A stretch of 64,000 nt of DNA from Pseudomonadota bacterium (lineage in GTDB: Bacteria; Pseudomonadota; Gammaproteobacteria; Burkholderiales; Thiobacillaceae), in the NCBI GenBank assembly GCA_021820845.1, contig JAKADC010000004.1, positions 146,414-210,413 of the forward strand, given 5' to 3'. Under the pieces are notes generated by a model, which was not told the DNA's origin, searched no databases, and worked only from the letters and a program-made list of their open reading frames with translations. Each line of letters starts with the position of its first letter. Position 1 is the stretch's first letter. The position numbers were made by a program, and so were the translations under genes. Below, piece after piece: positions 1 through 12,985 of this stretch.

Positions 1-968
1 ACATCGCCGGTATTGCCGATGTAGAGCAGCGCGCCGGCCAGCGGCGCGGTCATGCAGGGACCCACCAACAGCGCCGACAGCACCCCCATCGCCGCCGCGC
101 CGCCGAGCGTGCCGCCGCGCTGGTTCCGGCTTGCAGTGTTCAGACGGTTGCGCAGCGCAGCCGGCAATTGCAGTTCGTAGAAGCCGAACATGGCCAGCGC
201 CAGCACGACGAAGGCCAGGCCGAACGCGCCGAGCACCCAGGGATTCTGCAGCGTCGCCTGCACGTTTGCGCCGGCCAGTGCCGCGCCCGCACCGACACTG
301 GCATAGGTCAGCGCCATCGGCAGCACGAAGGCGAGCGAAAGAACGAAACCGCGCCGCGGCCCCGCCCCGCTGCCGGCGATCAGGCTCGAAAGAATCGGCA
401 ACATCGGGAGCACGCAGGGGGTGAAGGTCATGAGCAGGCCCAGGCCGAAGAAGACGGCGAGCATCCAGCCCGGGTTGGCGCGAGACAAACGGTCGGCCAG
501 ATCCTGGTCTTCGCCGAGCGCGGGATCGCCGGGCCGGGTCGCGTCAGCCGTGGACGCGACCGGCGTGCCAGCGAGCGTCACACGCCGGGTTTGCGGCGGG
601 TAGCATATGCCGGCCTCGGCACAGCCCTGCCAGCTCACCGTCAAGACCTTGGCCGCGGGCGCTTTGACGAGGACCGCCAATTGATCATGATAGACCTCGG
701 TCGCGCCGAAAAACTCATCGTTCTTGACGACGCCCGGCGGCAAGCTGACCGCTTCGACGCTGCCCGCCGGCTCGCCCTCGACCTTCACCCGCTTGCGGTA
801 CAGGTAATAGCCTTCGCTGATGATCCAGTTCAGGCGCACCTGGCCGTCGCCTTCTTTGCTCACGCTCAAGCGGAAGGCCTGCTCCACCGGCAGGAAAAAT
901 TGCTCTGCATGCGCCGGCACGGCCCAGAGCAAAGCAAGGATCGCGACCGACCAGAACGAACGCAGCAT
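1..968 (-). CDS. dsbD: Thiol:disulfide interchange protein DsbD, C-terminus beyond the window
   Basis: DsbD carries reducing equivalents from cytoplasmic thioredoxin across the inner membrane to periplasmic disulfide isomerases and cytochrome c maturation. The ATG at 968 opens a signal peptide (MLRSFWSVAILALLWAVPAHA split, cleavage after AHA near residue 21). An N-terminal immunoglobulin-like domain follows, with its redox cysteine pair in GCAEAGICYPP near residues 113-119. A hydrophobic transmembrane part has PCMTAPLAGALLYI close to the edge. The C-terminal thioredoxin-like domain lies outside. The gene is divergent from the response regulator at 1068 and shares a 99-bp upstream region with it. 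Family assignment is firm; the protein is incomplete only because the window starts here. Confidence 0.93.
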   Translation of the reverse strand, partial: MLRSFWSVAILALLWAVPAHAEQFFLPVEQAFRLSVSKEGDGQVRLNWIISEGYYLYRKRVKVEGEPAGSVEAVSLPPGVVKNDEFFGATEVYHDQLAVLVKAPAAKVLTVSWQGCAEAGICYPPQTRRVTLAGTPVASTADATRPGDPALGEDQDLADRLSRANPGWMLAVFFGLGLLMTFTPCVLPMLPILSSLIAGSGAGPRRGFVLSLAFVLPMALTYASVGAGAALAGANVQATLQNPWVLGAFGLAFVVLALAMFGFYELQLPAALRNRLNTASRNQRGGTLGGAAAMGVLSALLVGPCMTAPLAGALLYIGNTGD

Positions 969-1067
969 GAACGGCTCCAAAACCTTGACGAGCGTGCATC
1001 TTTGACGGCCCGGGTTAAGGCTACATTAACGATGCCGTGCGACGAACGATGGTAGGAACACCACTTT
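969..1067. promoter_or_regulatory. Divergent promoter region between dsbD and the two-component operon
   Basis: This 99-bp gap must hold the promoters of dsbD (leftward) and of the two-component pair (rightward). No convincing repeated operator was found by eye. Confidence 0.4.
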
Positions 1068-1733
1068 ATGCGGGTATTGCTGATCGAAGACGACGACCTG
1101 ATTGCCCACGGCGTCCGGGCTGGCCTAGGCGCGCGGGGCCTGACCGTGGACCGGGCCCGGACCGCGGCGCAGGCGCGAACCCTGCTCGCGACCGTGCACT
1201 ACCAGCTGGCGATTCTCGATCTCGGTCTGCCCGACGAGGATGGCATGAGTCTGCTGCAGCGCTGGCGCGCCGCGGGCGTGGACTTACCGGTACTGGTGCT
1301 GACTGCGCGCGACGCCGTGGAAGACCGCGTCGCCGGTCTGCGCGCCGGCGCGGACGATTACCTGCTCAAACCGTTCGACCTCGATGAACTGCTCGCCCGG
1401 CTGCAGGCGCTGCTGCGTCGGGCGGCCGGACGCAGCGCGGATGTCGTCGAGCATGGCGCGCTGCGGCTCGACCTCGAGCGCGGCGAAGTCTCCCTGCACG
1501 GTCGCGCCGTCATGCTGACGCGGCGCGAGCTTGCGCTGCTGGCCACGCTGCTGCACGCGCGCGGCCGCATCCTCAGCGCCGACCAGCTCAAGGACAGTCT
1601 GTACGGGTTCAGCGAGGAGATCGAGAGCAACGCGCTGAGCGTGCATATCCACCACTTGCGGCGCAAGCTCGGTGCCGGCCTGATCGAGACCGTGCGCGGC
1701 CTCGGCTACCGCTTCAACATCTCAGAAGCATGA
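1068..1733 (+). CDS. OmpR/PhoB-family response regulator
   Basis: This 221-aa DNA-binding response regulator is activated by phosphorylation from its partner kinase. The receiver domain (residues 1-115) has the acidic pocket (IEDDD near residue 7), the phospho-acceptor Asp in LAILDLGLP near residue 51 and the conserved Lys in LLKPF near residue 102. The C-terminal winged helix ends in the typical LIETVRGLGYRF. Its stop overlaps the start of the kinase by 4 bp (ATGA), so the two are translationally coupled. It resembles the QseB/PmrA/TctD group; the signal and regulon cannot be read from the sequence. Divergent dsbD is a possible target, by position only. Confidence 0.93.
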   Translation: MRVLLIEDDDLIAHGVRAGLGARGLTVDRARTAAQARTLLATVHYQLAILDLGLPDEDGMSLLQRWRAAGVDLPVLVLTARDAVEDRVAGLRAGADDYLLKPFDLDELLARLQALLRRAAGRSADVVEHGALRLDLERGEVSLHGRAVMLTRRELALLATLLHARGRILSADQLKDSLYGFSEEIESNALSVHIHHLRRKLGAGLIETVRGLGYRFNISEA

Positions 1734-3067
1734 GCCTGCGCCTGCGTCTGCTGCTGATGATCGGCGTGTCGCTAAGCCTGTTGTGGGGCGGGGTCGCGAT
1801 GTGGATGCTGCACGATCTGGAGGGTGAAATGCGCCGCACGCTGGATCAGCGTCTCGCGATGTCGGCGCGCATGGTGGCCGGGCTGGTCTCGCAGAATCCG
1901 GCGGCATGGGACACGGGAAAACGCGGCGCCGGCCACACCCCGCTGACCGTGCCGGCGACCGCCAGGGGGCTCGCCTGCCAGGTCAGTTCGCTGCGCGGCG
2001 AAGTCCTCGCGCGCACGCCGGGCACGGCGCCGGGCGCCATCGCTACAGCGACGCCGGGATTCGCCGAGCGCGAGATCGACGGCGAACGCTGGCGCACTTA
2101 TACCGTCGAGGCGCAGGGTTTGCGGATCACGACGGCGGACCGCCTGGCCGAACGCGACAGTCTGCTGCGCGACGTCACCGCCGCTACGGTCGTGCCCTTC
2201 GTGGTCGCGCTCGTCGGCAGCCTGACGATGCTCTGGATCGGGGTCAGAAGCGGCCTCGTTCCGCTCGAGCGTCTGCGCCAGGCCCTCGCCCGGCGGGCGC
2301 CGGCCGCGCTGACGCCCATCCCCGACGAACCCATGCCGCGCGAGCTGCAACCGCTGGTCGACACCCTGAACCAACTGCTCGAACGAATGCGGGCTGCCAT
2401 CGCGCGCGAACGCCGTTTTACCAGCGACGCCGCGCACGAACTGCGAACGCCGCTGACCGCGCTCAAGACGCACCTGCAAGTTGCTCGGATCACGCACGGC
2501 CCGGACGCCGAGACGGCACTCGATTTCGCCGAAGAGGGCGCGTCACGCCTGCAACACACCTTGCAACAGCTGCTGACGCTGGCGCAGGTCGAGGGCCCGT
2601 TTTCCTGGGACGAGAGCCAGCGTGCTTACGCCGACGAGGTCGCTCGCCTCGCAATCCGCGATGCGGCCCCCGAAGCACCGGGCCGCATCGTTTTCGAAAG
2701 CGACGGCGCTTCCGTGGAACTCGCGCTGCCCCAGGCGCTTGCGGCCACCGCGCTGCGCAACCTGCTCGACAATGCGCTGCGTCATTCCCCATCAGCGCAG
2801 AGCGTCACGCTGGAAATCGGGGTCGGACCCAATCGCGTCTGTTTTCGCGTGTGCGACAGCGGACCCGGCCTGCTCCCCGACGAACTCGCGCGGGTCACCG
2901 AACGCTTCTGGCGGCGTGACAGGGGACGCGGGAGTGGATTGGGACTGGCAATCGTGCTGGCCATTGCCGAGCGCTGCGGAGGCTCGCTCACACTGGCGCA
3001 ACGCGCCGCGGGCGGGTTGGAAGCCGAACTGCACTTGCCGCGCGCCAAACCGACCCGATCGAGTTGA
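1730..3067 (+). CDS. Membrane sensor histidine kinase, QseC/TctE-like
   Basis: This 445-aa kinase partners the response regulator just upstream. A first membrane helix lies near residues 7-27 and a second near 153-173, flanking a periplasmic sensor of about 125 residues. A HAMP-like linker follows, then the dimerisation box with the phospho-acceptor His in SDAAHELRTPLTALK (near residue 236). The ATP-binding domain shows the N box (LRNLLDNALRHS) and G boxes (DSGPGL, GSGLGLAIV). Length and architecture match class I kinases of the QseC/TctE type. The ligand is unknown. The protein appears intact. Confidence 0.92.
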   Translation: MSLRLRLLLMIGVSLSLLWGGVAMWMLHDLEGEMRRTLDQRLAMSARMVAGLVSQNPAAWDTGKRGAGHTPLTVPATARGLACQVSSLRGEVLARTPGTAPGAIATATPGFAEREIDGERWRTYTVEAQGLRITTADRLAERDSLLRDVTAATVVPFVVALVGSLTMLWIGVRSGLVPLERLRQALARRAPAALTPIPDEPMPRELQPLVDTLNQLLERMRAAIARERRFTSDAAHELRTPLTALKTHLQVARITHGPDAETALDFAEEGASRLQHTLQQLLTLAQVEGPFSWDESQRAYADEVARLAIRDAAPEAPGRIVFESDGASVELALPQALAATALRNLLDNALRHSPSAQSVTLEIGVGPNRVCFRVCDSGPGLLPDELARVTERFWRRDRGRGSGLGLAIVLAIAERCGGSLTLAQRAAGGLEAELHLPRAKPTRSS

Positions 3068-3210
3068 TGGCCTGCACGGTCCGTTTCAGCCAGCGAGCCG
3101 GACCCGCGCGGAAAGCGCGGCGAGTTGATGTGTCCGGAACGACCGCCGATTCGATCGACGCGAATCGGCGAACGTGATTTGTCAAGCTGGGGCAGCCGCC
3201 ATAAACCGGA

Positions 3211-3240
3211 CGGGTCCGCGCACGATTCCGCGCGGGCCCG
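3211..3240 (-). terminator. GC-rich hairpin downstream of the histidine-rich protein gene
   Basis: CGGGTCCGCGC pairs with GCGCGGGCCCG across an 8-nt loop with one G-T pair. It lies 14 bp beyond the stop of the leftward gene ending at 3254. There is no clear T-run, so intrinsic termination is only likely. Confidence 0.4.
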
Positions 3241-3253
3241 CCCCGTTCGCGGC

Positions 3254-3556
3254 TCAGTTCACGACGTCGTCGTGGAGCACGGAGCCGTAGGTGTCGCCGT
3301 GCCCTTTTTCGGGCTCGTGATTGTCGCCGGGCTGATGCGGCGTGTGGGAGCCCACATCCAGCAGCACCGACCCGTAGCTGTCGCCGGTGCCCCTCTCGGG
3401 TTCGTGGCTGTCGCCGGATCGGTGCGGGAAATGGCTGTCATGCACGTTGAGGATGCTCTGCTGCATGTCCGGATTGCCGCTCATGTCGTGGGCCCATACC
3501 GGCGCAGCCAGAAGGGCGAGGGAGATAATGCCGGCGGTTGTGGCGGGATGTTTCAT
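3254..3556 (-). CDS. Small secreted histidine-rich protein with an internal repeat
   Basis: This 100-aa protein has a cleavable signal peptide (MKHPATTAGIISLALLAAP, cleavage after VWA near residue 22), so a periplasmic or secreted location is likely. The mature part is rich in His, Asp, Glu and Gly and carries two copies of a motif of about 21 residues (GDSHEPERGTGDSYGSVL and GDNHEPEKGHGDTYGSVL), plus a related GNPDMQQSIL stretch. No known family is recognised. The His/Asp content suggests metal binding, which is inference. It is transcribed away from glmS and stands alone. Confidence 0.7.
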   Translation of the reverse strand: MKHPATTAGIISLALLAAPVWAHDMSGNPDMQQSILNVHDSHFPHRSGDSHEPERGTGDSYGSVLLDVGSHTPHQPGDNHEPEKGHGDTYGSVLHDDVVN

Positions 3557-3712
3557 GATTCTCCTGTCTCGGTATCAGAAAGGCACCGGAAGTGATGCCG
3601 AGGCCAGTATGGACAGCCGACGCAAACAGGGAGATGGCGCAGGGATTACGTCTTCGTCATGGTGACACCGTCACAGCTTGGGTCAGCCGCCGCGTTTTCG
3701 ACCGGATTCGGC

Positions 3713-5542
3713 TCACTCGACCGTCACCGACTTGGCGAGATTGCGCGGTTTGTCGACGTCGGTGCCCTTCTGCAGCGCGGCATGGTACGACAGCATCTGC
3801 AGCGGGACGGTATGCAGGATCGGCGACAGCGCGCCGTTGCTGCCGCCCGGCAGCCGGATCACGTGGACGAAGGGAGACTCCTCGATGTGCACGTCGCCGT
3901 CCGCGAACACGTACAGCTCGCCGCCGCGCGCGCGCACCTCCTGCATGTTCGACTTCAGCTTTTCGATCAGCTGGTCGTTGGGGGCGATGGTGACGACCGG
4001 CATGTCTTCGTCCACCAGCGCCAGCGGGCCGTGCTTGAGTTCGCCCGCCGGGTAGGCCTCGGCATGGATGTACGAAATCTCCTTCAGCTTCAGCGCGCCT
4101 TCCAGGGCGATCGGATAATGCACGCCGCGGCCGAGGAACAGCACATGGTGCTTGTTGGCGAAGCGCTGCGACCAGGCTTCGACCTGCGGCTCGAGCGCAA
4201 GCACCTGCTGAAGCTTGTTCGGCAGGCTGCGCAGCGCGGCGAGATGCGCGCTCTCCTGCTCCGCGGTCAGCCGCCCCCGCAGCTTGGCCAGAACCAGGGT
4301 CAGCAGGAACAGCGCGCCGAGCTGCGTCGTGAACGCCTTGGTCGAGGCGACGCCGATTTCGGGGCCGGCGCGGGTGAGGAATTTGAGGCGGGATTCGCGG
4401 ACCAGCGCCGACTCCGGCACGTTGCAGATCGTCAGGGTCTTGTCCTGGCCGAGCGCGATCGCGTGCTTCAACGCGGCGAGCGTGTCGGCGGTTTCACCCG
4501 ATTGCGAGATGGTGACGATGAGCGCGTCCGGGTTCGGCACGCTGGTGCGATAGCGGTATTCGCTCGCGATTTCGGCATACGCCGGAATGCCGGCCATCTC
4601 TTCCAGCCAGTAAGTGGCCACTTTCGCCGCATGGTAGCTTGTACCGCAGGCGAGAAAGGTCACCGCGTTCACTTTCGCGAGCACCTGCGCGGCGTCGAAC
4701 CCGAACCACTCGGGTTTGACGCCCTCCTGCGTCATCGCCGCGAGCAGGGTATCGGCGAGCGCACGCGGCTGCTCGTGGATTTCCTTCTGCATGAAGTGGC
4801 GATACTTGCCGAGCTCGGCCATGTCGGGCGACAGCTCGGAAACATGGACGCCGCGTTCGACATTGTTGCCCGCCGCATCGTAGACCGCCACCGAGAGCAG
4901 GCCGACGTCCGCGATGTCGCCCTCCTCCAGATACATCATGCGCTGCGTCACGGGCAGCAAGGCCGAGACGTCGGACGCGATGAAATTCTCCTCGATGCCG
5001 AGGCCGATCAGCAGCGGGCTGCCTTTGCGCGCGCAGATCAGGCGGTTGGGCGCGTCCTCGCTCACCACGCCGATGGCGTAGGCGCCCTCCAGTTCGGCCA
5101 CCGCCGCGCGGGTCGCCGCGAGCAGGTCTTTCGACTGCCGGAAGTGCAGATTGATCAGGTGCGCGATCACCTCGGTATCGGTTTCCGACGCGAAAGCGAA
5201 GCCCGCCGCCTCGAGCCGGCTGCGCAGCGTCTCGTGGTTTTCGATGATGCCGTTGTGCACCACCGCGAGGCCGCCGCTGACGTGCGGATGGGCGTTCGCC
5301 TCCGACGGCGCGCCGTGCGTGGCCCAGCGGGTGTGTGCGATGCCGAGGTTGCCGGCGATCCGCTGGGCCGCGCAGGCTTCCGCCAGGCCCGCGACCCGGC
5401 CGACGCTGCGCACCCGCTTGAGGCCACCGTCGATGACGACGAGGCCGGCCGAATCGTAGCCGCGGTACTCGAGCCGCCGCAGGCCTTCGAGCAGGATGGG
5501 AACGACGTTACGTTGCGCAACCGCGCCGACAATGCCGCACAT
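3713..5542 (-). CDS. glmS: Glutamine--fructose-6-phosphate aminotransferase (isomerizing)
   Basis: GlmS makes glucosamine-6-phosphate from fructose-6-phosphate and glutamine, the first step towards UDP-GlcNAc for peptidoglycan and LPS. The 609-aa length is typical. The N-terminal nucleophile is Cys2 ([10 protein letters not shown]) in a class II glutamine amidotransferase domain (about 1-230). Two SIS sugar-isomerase domains follow (about 285-425 and 455-600; [31 protein letters not shown]), and the C-terminus is the conserved [13 protein letters not shown]. It lies 2 bp downstream of glmU, so the two form an operon serving one pathway. No glmS ribozyme-like leader fits in the tiny gap. Confidence 0.97.
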   Translation of the reverse strand: MCGIVGAVAQRNVVPILLEGLRRLEYRGYDSAGLVVIDGGLKRVRSVGRVAGLAEACAAQRIAGNLGIAHTRWATHGAPSEANAHPHVSGGLAVVHNGIIENHETLRSRLEAAGFAFASETDTEVIAHLINLHFRQSKDLLAATRAAVAELEGAYAIGVVSEDAPNRLICARKGSPLLIGLGIEENFIASDVSALLPVTQRMMYLEEGDIADVGLLSVAVYDAAGNNVERGVHVSELSPDMAELGKYRHFMQKEIHEQPRALADTLLAAMTQEGVKPEWFGFDAAQVLAKVNAVTFLACGTSYHAAKVATYWLEEMAGIPAYAEIASEYRYRTSVPNPDALIVTISQSGETADTLAALKHAIALGQDKTLTICNVPESALVRESRLKFLTRAGPEIGVASTKAFTTQLGALFLLTLVLAKLRGRLTAEQESAHLAALRSLPNKLQQVLALEPQVEAWSQRFANKHHVLFLGRGVHYPIALEGALKLKEISYIHAEAYPAGELKHGPLALVDEDMPVVTIAPNDQLIEKLKSNMQEVRARGGELYVFADGDVHIEESPFVHVIRLPGGSNGALSPILHTVPLQMLSYHAALQKGTDVDKPRNLAKSVTVE

Positions 5543-5544
5543 GC

Positions 5545-6915
5545 TTAGCTTTCCTTTTTCTGTTTGACCGGCCGCTTCCAGCCGGTGACGGTAACTTGCT
5601 TCGGCCGCGACAGGGTGAGTTCGCCCGCCGGCGCGTCGCGGGTCAGCGTGGTGCCCGCGCCGAGCGTCGCGCCCTTGCCGACCGTGATCGGCGCGACCAG
5701 CTGCGTGTCCGAGCCGACGAAAACGTCGTCTTCGATGACGGTGCGATGCTTGTTCGCGCCGTCGTAATTGCAGGTGATGGTGCCGGCGCCGATGTTGACG
5801 CGGCTGCCCATGCTGGTATCGCCCACGTACGACAGGTGGTTGATCTTGGACCCGTCATCGATCTGGCTGTTCTTGATCTCGACGAAATTTCCGACGTGCA
5901 CGTCGCGCGCAAGCGTCGTCCCGGGGCGGATACGCGAGAAGGGTCCGAGCCGGTTGGCCTCGCCGATGGCGGCATCGTCGATCAGCGTGAAGGCGTCGAT
6001 GCGCGTGCCCGCCGCCACCGTCACGTTCCGAAGCACGCAGTTGGCGCCCACCTGAACGCCCTCGCCGAGTTCGACGCGCCCCTCGAAGACGCAGTTGACG
6101 TCGATCACGACGTCGCGTCCGCAGGTCAGCGTGCCGCGCACGTCGAGCCGCGCCGGGTCCATGAGGGTGACGCCGGCGTCGAGCAGCGTGCGGGCGACCT
6201 CTCCCTGGTGGATGCGCTCGAGCTCGGCGAGCTGGGCCTTGCTGTTGACGCCGAGCACCTCCCATTCGTGGGCCGGCTGGTGGGTTTCCACCACGAGGCC
6301 GTCGCGCACCGCCATCGCGATGACGTCGGTCAGGTAGTACTCGCCCTGCGCGTTGTCGTTCTTGAGTTCGCCGATCCAGCGCCTCAGGTGGTGCGTCGGC
6401 ACCGCGAGAATGCCCGTGTTCACTTCGTGAATCGCTCGCTCCGCGGGCGTCGCGTCCTTGTGTTCGACGATGCGACGCACGCGGCCGTCGGCGTCCCGCA
6501 CGATGCGCCCATAGCCGTCGGGGTGGCCGAGGTCGACGGTCAGCAGACCGAGCTTGCCGGCGCGCGCGGCGGCGACGAGCGGGCGCAGCGTGCCGGCGTG
6601 GGTCAGCGGCACGTCGCCGTACAGCACCAGCGCCACGCCGTCGTCCGAAAGCCGCGGCAGCGCCTGCTTCACCGCATGGCCAGTGCCGTGCTGTTCGGCC
6701 TGCAGCACAAACGTCAAGCGATCGTCGGCCAGCGCCTGCGGCACGGCCTCGCCGCCAAAGCCGTAGACCACGCAGATCTGGTCGGCACCGAGCGCGTGCG
6801 CCGTGTCGACCACGTGCCCGAGCAGGAATTTGCCCGCCAGCCTGTGCAATACCTTGGGCAGGTCTGAGCGCATTCGGGTGCCCTTGCCCGCCGCGAGAAT
6901 GAGGATTTCAAGCAT
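5545..6915 (-). CDS. glmU: Bifunctional GlmU: acetyltransferase and N-acetylglucosamine-1-P uridyltransferase
   Basis: GlmU acetylates glucosamine-1-phosphate and couples the product to UTP, giving UDP-GlcNAc. The start at 6915 ([15 protein letters not shown]) puts the nucleotidyltransferase signature [18 protein letters not shown] at the N-terminus; the open frame runs further upstream without family similarity. The C-terminal half is a left-handed beta helix of hexapeptide repeats, with the acetyltransferase motif [19 protein letters not shown] and [13 protein letters not shown]. At 456 aa it has the usual length. It sits directly upstream of glmS. Confidence 0.97.
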   Translation of the reverse strand: MLEILILAAGKGTRMRSDLPKVLHRLAGKFLLGHVVDTAHALGADQICVVYGFGGEAVPQALADDRLTFVLQAEQHGTGHAVKQALPRLSDDGVALVLYGDVPLTHAGTLRPLVAAARAGKLGLLTVDLGHPDGYGRIVRDADGRVRRIVEHKDATPAERAIHEVNTGILAVPTHHLRRWIGELKNDNAQGEYYLTDVIAMAVRDGLVVETHQPAHEWEVLGVNSKAQLAELERIHQGEVARTLLDAGVTLMDPARLDVRGTLTCGRDVVIDVNCVFEGRVELGEGVQVGANCVLRNVTVAAGTRIDAFTLIDDAAIGEANRLGPFSRIRPGTTLARDVHVGNFVEIKNSQIDDGSKINHLSYVGDTSMGSRVNIGAGTITCNYDGANKHRTVIEDDVFVGSDTQLVAPITVGKGATLGAGTTLTRDAPAGELTLSRPKQVTVTGWKRPVKQKKES

Positions 6916-7001
6916 GGAATGATGTCGGTCCGGAAGTAGGGATTGCGTGAACAGCGCGAGCGCGACTCGGGCCAAGTATAAAGCGCCACGGCGGCAACAT
7001 G

Positions 7002-7025
7002 AAAAACGGGAGCCGAGGCTCCCGT
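7002..7025 (-). terminator. Intrinsic terminator after the OmpA-like gene
   Basis: A perfect 9-bp stem (ACGGGAGCC / GGCTCCCGT) with a 2-nt loop is followed, in the leftward direction, by a run of five T. It lies 24 bp past the stop of the ompA-like gene and separates it from glmU. Confidence 0.8.
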
Positions 7026-7048
7026 GTTCGTTTTGCAGCTTAACGCAA

Positions 7049-7702
7049 TTACTTCTGCTCGACCAATTCCACGCGGCGGTTCTTGAAGCGGCCTTCCGCC
7101 GTCTTGTTGTCGGCCACCGGATGGGATTCGCCAAAGCCTTTCGCGGTCAGGCGGTCGGCGGCGATGCCCTTGCCGATCAGATACGCGCGGACGGCTTCGG
7201 CACGGCGCTGCGACAGTCTCAGGTTGTATTTGGCTGCGCCGCGGCTGTCGGTGTAGCCGGCGACTTGGACCTTGACGTCGCCCCAGTCCTTCAAGCCCTC
7301 TGCGGCCTGGTCCAGGATGGGATGCGCGTCTTCGCGCAAGGTCGCCTTGTCGTGATCGAAGTTCACGCCTTCCAGCACGAGCTTCTTCGGCGCCGCGACG
7401 GGAGCGGGCGCGGGTTCCGGCGCAGGTTCGGCGGCGGGAGCGGGCGCGGGCTGCGCGACCGGCTCGGGTGCCGGTTCAGCAGGCGGCGCCTCTTTCGGCA
7501 CCTGGCACGGCGCGTCCAGCAGGCCCTTGCCGGGACAGCCGATCGTCCGGTAAAGCGTGTAGCCCGTCGTTTTGCCGTTCGGGCTCGCCGCATTGCTCGG
7601 ATCGTAGTAAGCGCCCTCGGCCGCGTACGCGGAAATCATGCCGGCCGACAAAAGCGCGGCCACACTGCCACAGAGAAGGAAACGGGTTGTTCGCATGGTC
7701 AT
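7049..7702 (-). CDS. OmpA-family outer-membrane/peptidoglycan-binding protein
   Basis: This 217-aa protein starts with a signal peptide ([17 protein letters not shown]..., ending near AYA, about residue 28). A short N-terminal part contains two Cys, then a Pro-Ala-Glu linker near residues 70-105 ([20 protein letters not shown]). The C-terminal OmpA domain has [33 protein letters not shown] and the diaminopimelate-contact Asp/Arg region. No eight-strand barrel is present, so it is an OmpA-C anchor protein tethering the envelope to murein rather than a porin. It is monocistronic, with its own terminator, between the atp operon and glmUS. Confidence 0.88.
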   Translation of the reverse strand: MTMRTTRFLLCGSVAALLSAGMISAYAAEGAYYDPSNAASPNGKTTGYTLYRTIGCPGKGLLDAPCQVPKEAPPAEPAPEPVAQPAPAPAAEPAPEPAPAPVAAPKKLVLEGVNFDHDKATLREDAHPILDQAAEGLKDWGDVKVQVAGYTDSRGAAKYNLRLSQRRAEAVRAYLIGKGIAADRLTAKGFGESHPVADNKTAEGRFKNRRVELVEQK

Positions 7703-7957
7703 ACTCCTTTGTTTTTAATCATTAAGAGAAAACAACATTCCAGGTCGACGCGCGCCCACCGCACCACCTCGGCGTGGAGCGCCCCGCCATTGTAGCGGGC
7801 AATCGGCGAACATCTGCCGGTGCCCGGATAGGAAAACGTCCATCCGCACGGGAATCTTGATCCCGAGGACCCGCAACGTCCTGGATGCCCTGCGCGCCGG
7901 CGGGCCCGCGGCGCTGCCCCGGATGCCCACGGGAAGCCGGTCGCTTCGACCCGCGCA
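7703..7957. other. Intergenic region upstream of the OmpA-like gene
   Basis: About 255 bp lie between the ompA-like start and the atp terminator. The AT-rich stretch just before the start (around 7705-7740) should hold its promoter and a CTCCTT-complement ribosome site (AAGGAG on the minus strand). No conserved protein was found in any frame. Confidence 0.4.
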
Positions 7958-7983
7958 TAAAAAAAGCAACCCGAAGGTTGCCT
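7958..7983 (-). terminator. atp operon terminator
   Basis: In the leftward direction GGCAACC and GGTTGC form a stem around TTCG and are followed by seven to eight T. It lies 24 bp beyond the atpC stop, a textbook intrinsic terminator closing the operon. Confidence 0.9.
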
Positions 7984-8006
7984 CTTGCGGCGCCTGCTGC
8001 CGGCCG

Positions 8007-8429
8007 TCAGTTGAGCTTGCGCAGCTTCTTGATCGTCGCCAGTTGCGCGACCGCCTGCGCCAGTTCGGCCTGCGCTTGCGCGTAGTCCATCGTGGCGGTC
8101 TTGTCCTTCATCGCCTCCTCGGCGGCGCGCTTGGCCTCGAGTGCCTTGGCCTCGTCGAGGTCCGCGCCGCGGACCGCCGAGTCGGACAGGATGGTGACGA
8201 CGTGCGGCTGCACTTCGAGGATGCCGCCGGAGACGTAGACCAGCTCTTCCTCGGCCTGGTTCGGCACCTTGATGCGCACGGCGCCGGGCCGCAGCGTGGT
8301 CAGCAGCGGCGTGTGCCGCGGGTAGACACCGAGCTCGCCGCGCTGTCCGGGCGCGATCACCATTTCGGCGGAGCCCGAGTACAGCGACTTTTCTGCGCTG
8401 ACGATGTCGACGTGGATGGTCATGGCCAT
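8007..8429 (-). CDS. atpC: ATP synthase F1 subunit epsilon
   Basis: Epsilon sits on the central stalk of F1, couples gamma rotation to the c-ring and inhibits ATP hydrolysis. The 140-aa protein has the N-terminal beta sandwich ([32 protein letters not shown]) and a C-terminal helical hairpin rich in Ala and Leu. MTIHV at 8423 is an equally possible start. It is the last gene of the operon, separated from atpD by about 100 bp that hold a long hairpin. Confidence 0.95.
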   Translation of the reverse strand: MAMTIHVDIVSAEKSLYSGSAEMVIAPGQRGELGVYPRHTPLLTTLRPGAVRIKVPNQAEEELVYVSGGILEVQPHVVTILSDSAVRGADLDEAKALEAKRAAEEAMKDKTATMDYAQAQAELAQAVAQLATIKKLRKLN

Positions 8430-8456
8430 TTTATAACCTCGCTACGAATCAGGATC

Positions 8457-8530
8457 AAGGGATCACGGGATCGGGCGTGCGGCTATGCCGCGCTTGTGCC
8501 TGAATCCCGAATCCCGACCCCTGATCCCTT
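8457..8530. repeat. Long imperfect inverted repeat between atpD and atpC
   Basis: Arms at about 8457-8475 (starting AAGGGATCACGGGATCGGG) and 8513-8530 (CCCGACCCCTGATCCCTT) pair with few mismatches. They enclose an inner hairpin GCGGC/GCCGC at 8479-8491. The element fills most of the intercistronic gap and could stabilise or attenuate the atp mRNA before atpC. Confidence 0.6.
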
Positions 8531-8532
8531 GT

Positions 8533-9921
<1,389 letters not shown>

Positions 9922-9945
9922 CTAAAAATTAAATTCTGTAAGCGC

Positions 9946-10818
9946 TCAAACTGCCGCGGCACCCGCGACGATCTCCGAGAGTTCCTTGGTGATCGCGGCC
10001 TGGCGGGTCTTGTTGTAAATCAGCTTGAGCTCGCCGATGACGTTCTTCGCGTTGTCGGAAGCGGCTTTCATCGCGACCATGCGCGCCGACTGCTCGCACG
10101 CGATGTTTTCGGCAACGCCCTGGTAGACCAGCGACTCGATGTAGCGCATGAGCATTTCGTCCACGACCGGCTTGGCGTCGGGCTCGTAGATGTAGTCCCA
10201 GTGCGTTTTCAGGCTCGCTTCCTCGGCGTCTTCCATCTGCTTCAACGGCAGCAGCTGCGTCAGGGTCGGCTCCTGCTTCATCGTGTTGATGAAGCGGTTG
10301 TAGACGATGAAGAGCGCGTCGATCCGGCCGTCCAGATAAGCGTCCAGCATGATCTTCACGGGGCCGATCAGCTTCTCCATGTGCGGCGTGTCGCCCAGCC
10401 CGGTGAGCTGCGACACGACGTTGGAGCCCAGGCGCTGCACGAAACCCAGCCCCTTATTGCCGATCGCGGTGACGTCGATGCCGACGCCCGCCGCTTCCCA
10501 TTGCTTCATCTGGCCGATCATCATGCGGAAGGCGTTGGTGTTGAGGCCGCCGCACAGGCCCTTGTCCGACGAAACCACGATGAGGCCGACGCGCTTGACG
10601 TTCTCGCGCGCGATCACGAACGGGTGCTTGTATTCCGTATGCGCGTACGCCAGGTGCGTCGCCACGCGGGCGATCTTCTCGGCGTACGGGCGCGCGGCCT
10701 TCATGCGCTCCTGCGCCTTGCGCATCTTGGAGGCCGCGACCATCTCCATCGCCTTGGTGATCTTGCGCGTGTTTTCCACGCTCTTGATCTTGGTCCGTAT
10801 CTCTTTTCCGGCTGCCAT
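9946..10818 (-). CDS. atpG: ATP synthase F1 subunit gamma
   Basis: Gamma is the rotating central shaft that transmits c-ring rotation to the beta subunits. The 290-aa sequence has the N-terminal coiled-coil helix ([20 protein letters not shown]), the [11 protein letters not shown] motif of the Rossmann-like domain and the conserved C-terminal helix ([20 protein letters not shown]). Position between atpA and atpD is standard. Confidence 0.97.
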   Translation of the reverse strand: MAAGKEIRTKIKSVENTRKITKAMEMVAASKMRKAQERMKAARPYAEKIARVATHLAYAHTEYKHPFVIARENVKRVGLIVVSSDKGLCGGLNTNAFRMMIGQMKQWEAAGVGIDVTAIGNKGLGFVQRLGSNVVSQLTGLGDTPHMEKLIGPVKIMLDAYLDGRIDALFIVYNRFINTMKQEPTLTQLLPLKQMEDAEEASLKTHWDYIYEPDAKPVVDEMLMRYIESLVYQGVAENIACEQSARMVAMKAASDNAKNVIGELKLIYNKTRQAAITKELSEIVAGAAAV

Positions 10819-10860
10819 AGTTACTCCTTAAACCAGCGGCTGCTCATCGACGCAATCCGT

Positions 10861-12402
<1,542 letters not shown>

Positions 12403-12445
12403 GTCTGTTCTCCGAACCGCGAGGTTCCGATAAATATGGGTTTGA

Positions 12446-12982
12446 TTAGCCTTCGAGCGCGAAGGCCATGCGCTGCAGGCGGCCTTTCACCGAGCCATCC
12501 ATGACCTGGTCGCCGATGGTGATGACCGCCCCGCCGATCAGCTCGGGATCGACCGCCACCTGCACGTTCACCGCGCGGTTGAATTTGGCCTTGAGCCCCG
12601 CCACCAGGTCGTCGATCTGCGCCTGCGTCATTTCCAGGGCGCTGGTGATCGTCGCTTCGAGCGTGCCTTCGGCGTTCGCCTTCAGCGTTTCGAACTGCGC
12701 ACCGATTTCCGGCAGCAGCGGCAGGCGGTCGTTCTCGGCCAGCACCCTGACGAAGTTCGCACCGCGCTCGCAGAGACCGGCGCCGGCCACGTCGGCGACC
12801 AGGGTCGCGACGCGGTCCGCCGGCACGGCCGGATCCGCGATGAGGCGCGCAACCTGCGCGTCGGAGACGATGGCCGCCAGCGTCGCAACGCGCGAGGACC
12901 AGCCCGCCAGGTCGTTCTCATCCTGCGCCATGCGGAATACCGCTTCGGCGTAGGGGCGTGCCAAGGTAGACAGTTCGCTCAT
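12446..12982 (-). CDS. atpH: ATP synthase F1 subunit delta
   Basis: Delta clamps the peripheral stalk to the top of F1. The 178-aa protein has the OSCP/delta pattern: N-terminal [15 protein letters not shown], a helical bundle, and the C-terminal [28 protein letters not shown] signature. It follows atpF after 3 bp and precedes atpA. Confidence 0.96.
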   Translation of the reverse strand: MSELSTLARPYAEAVFRMAQDENDLAGWSSRVATLAAIVSDAQVARLIADPAVPADRVATLVADVAGAGLCERGANFVRVLAENDRLPLLPEIGAQFETLKANAEGTLEATITSALEMTQAQIDDLVAGLKAKFNRAVNVQVAVDPELIGGAVITIGDQVMDGSVKGRLQRMAFALEG

Positions 12983-12985
12983 GGT

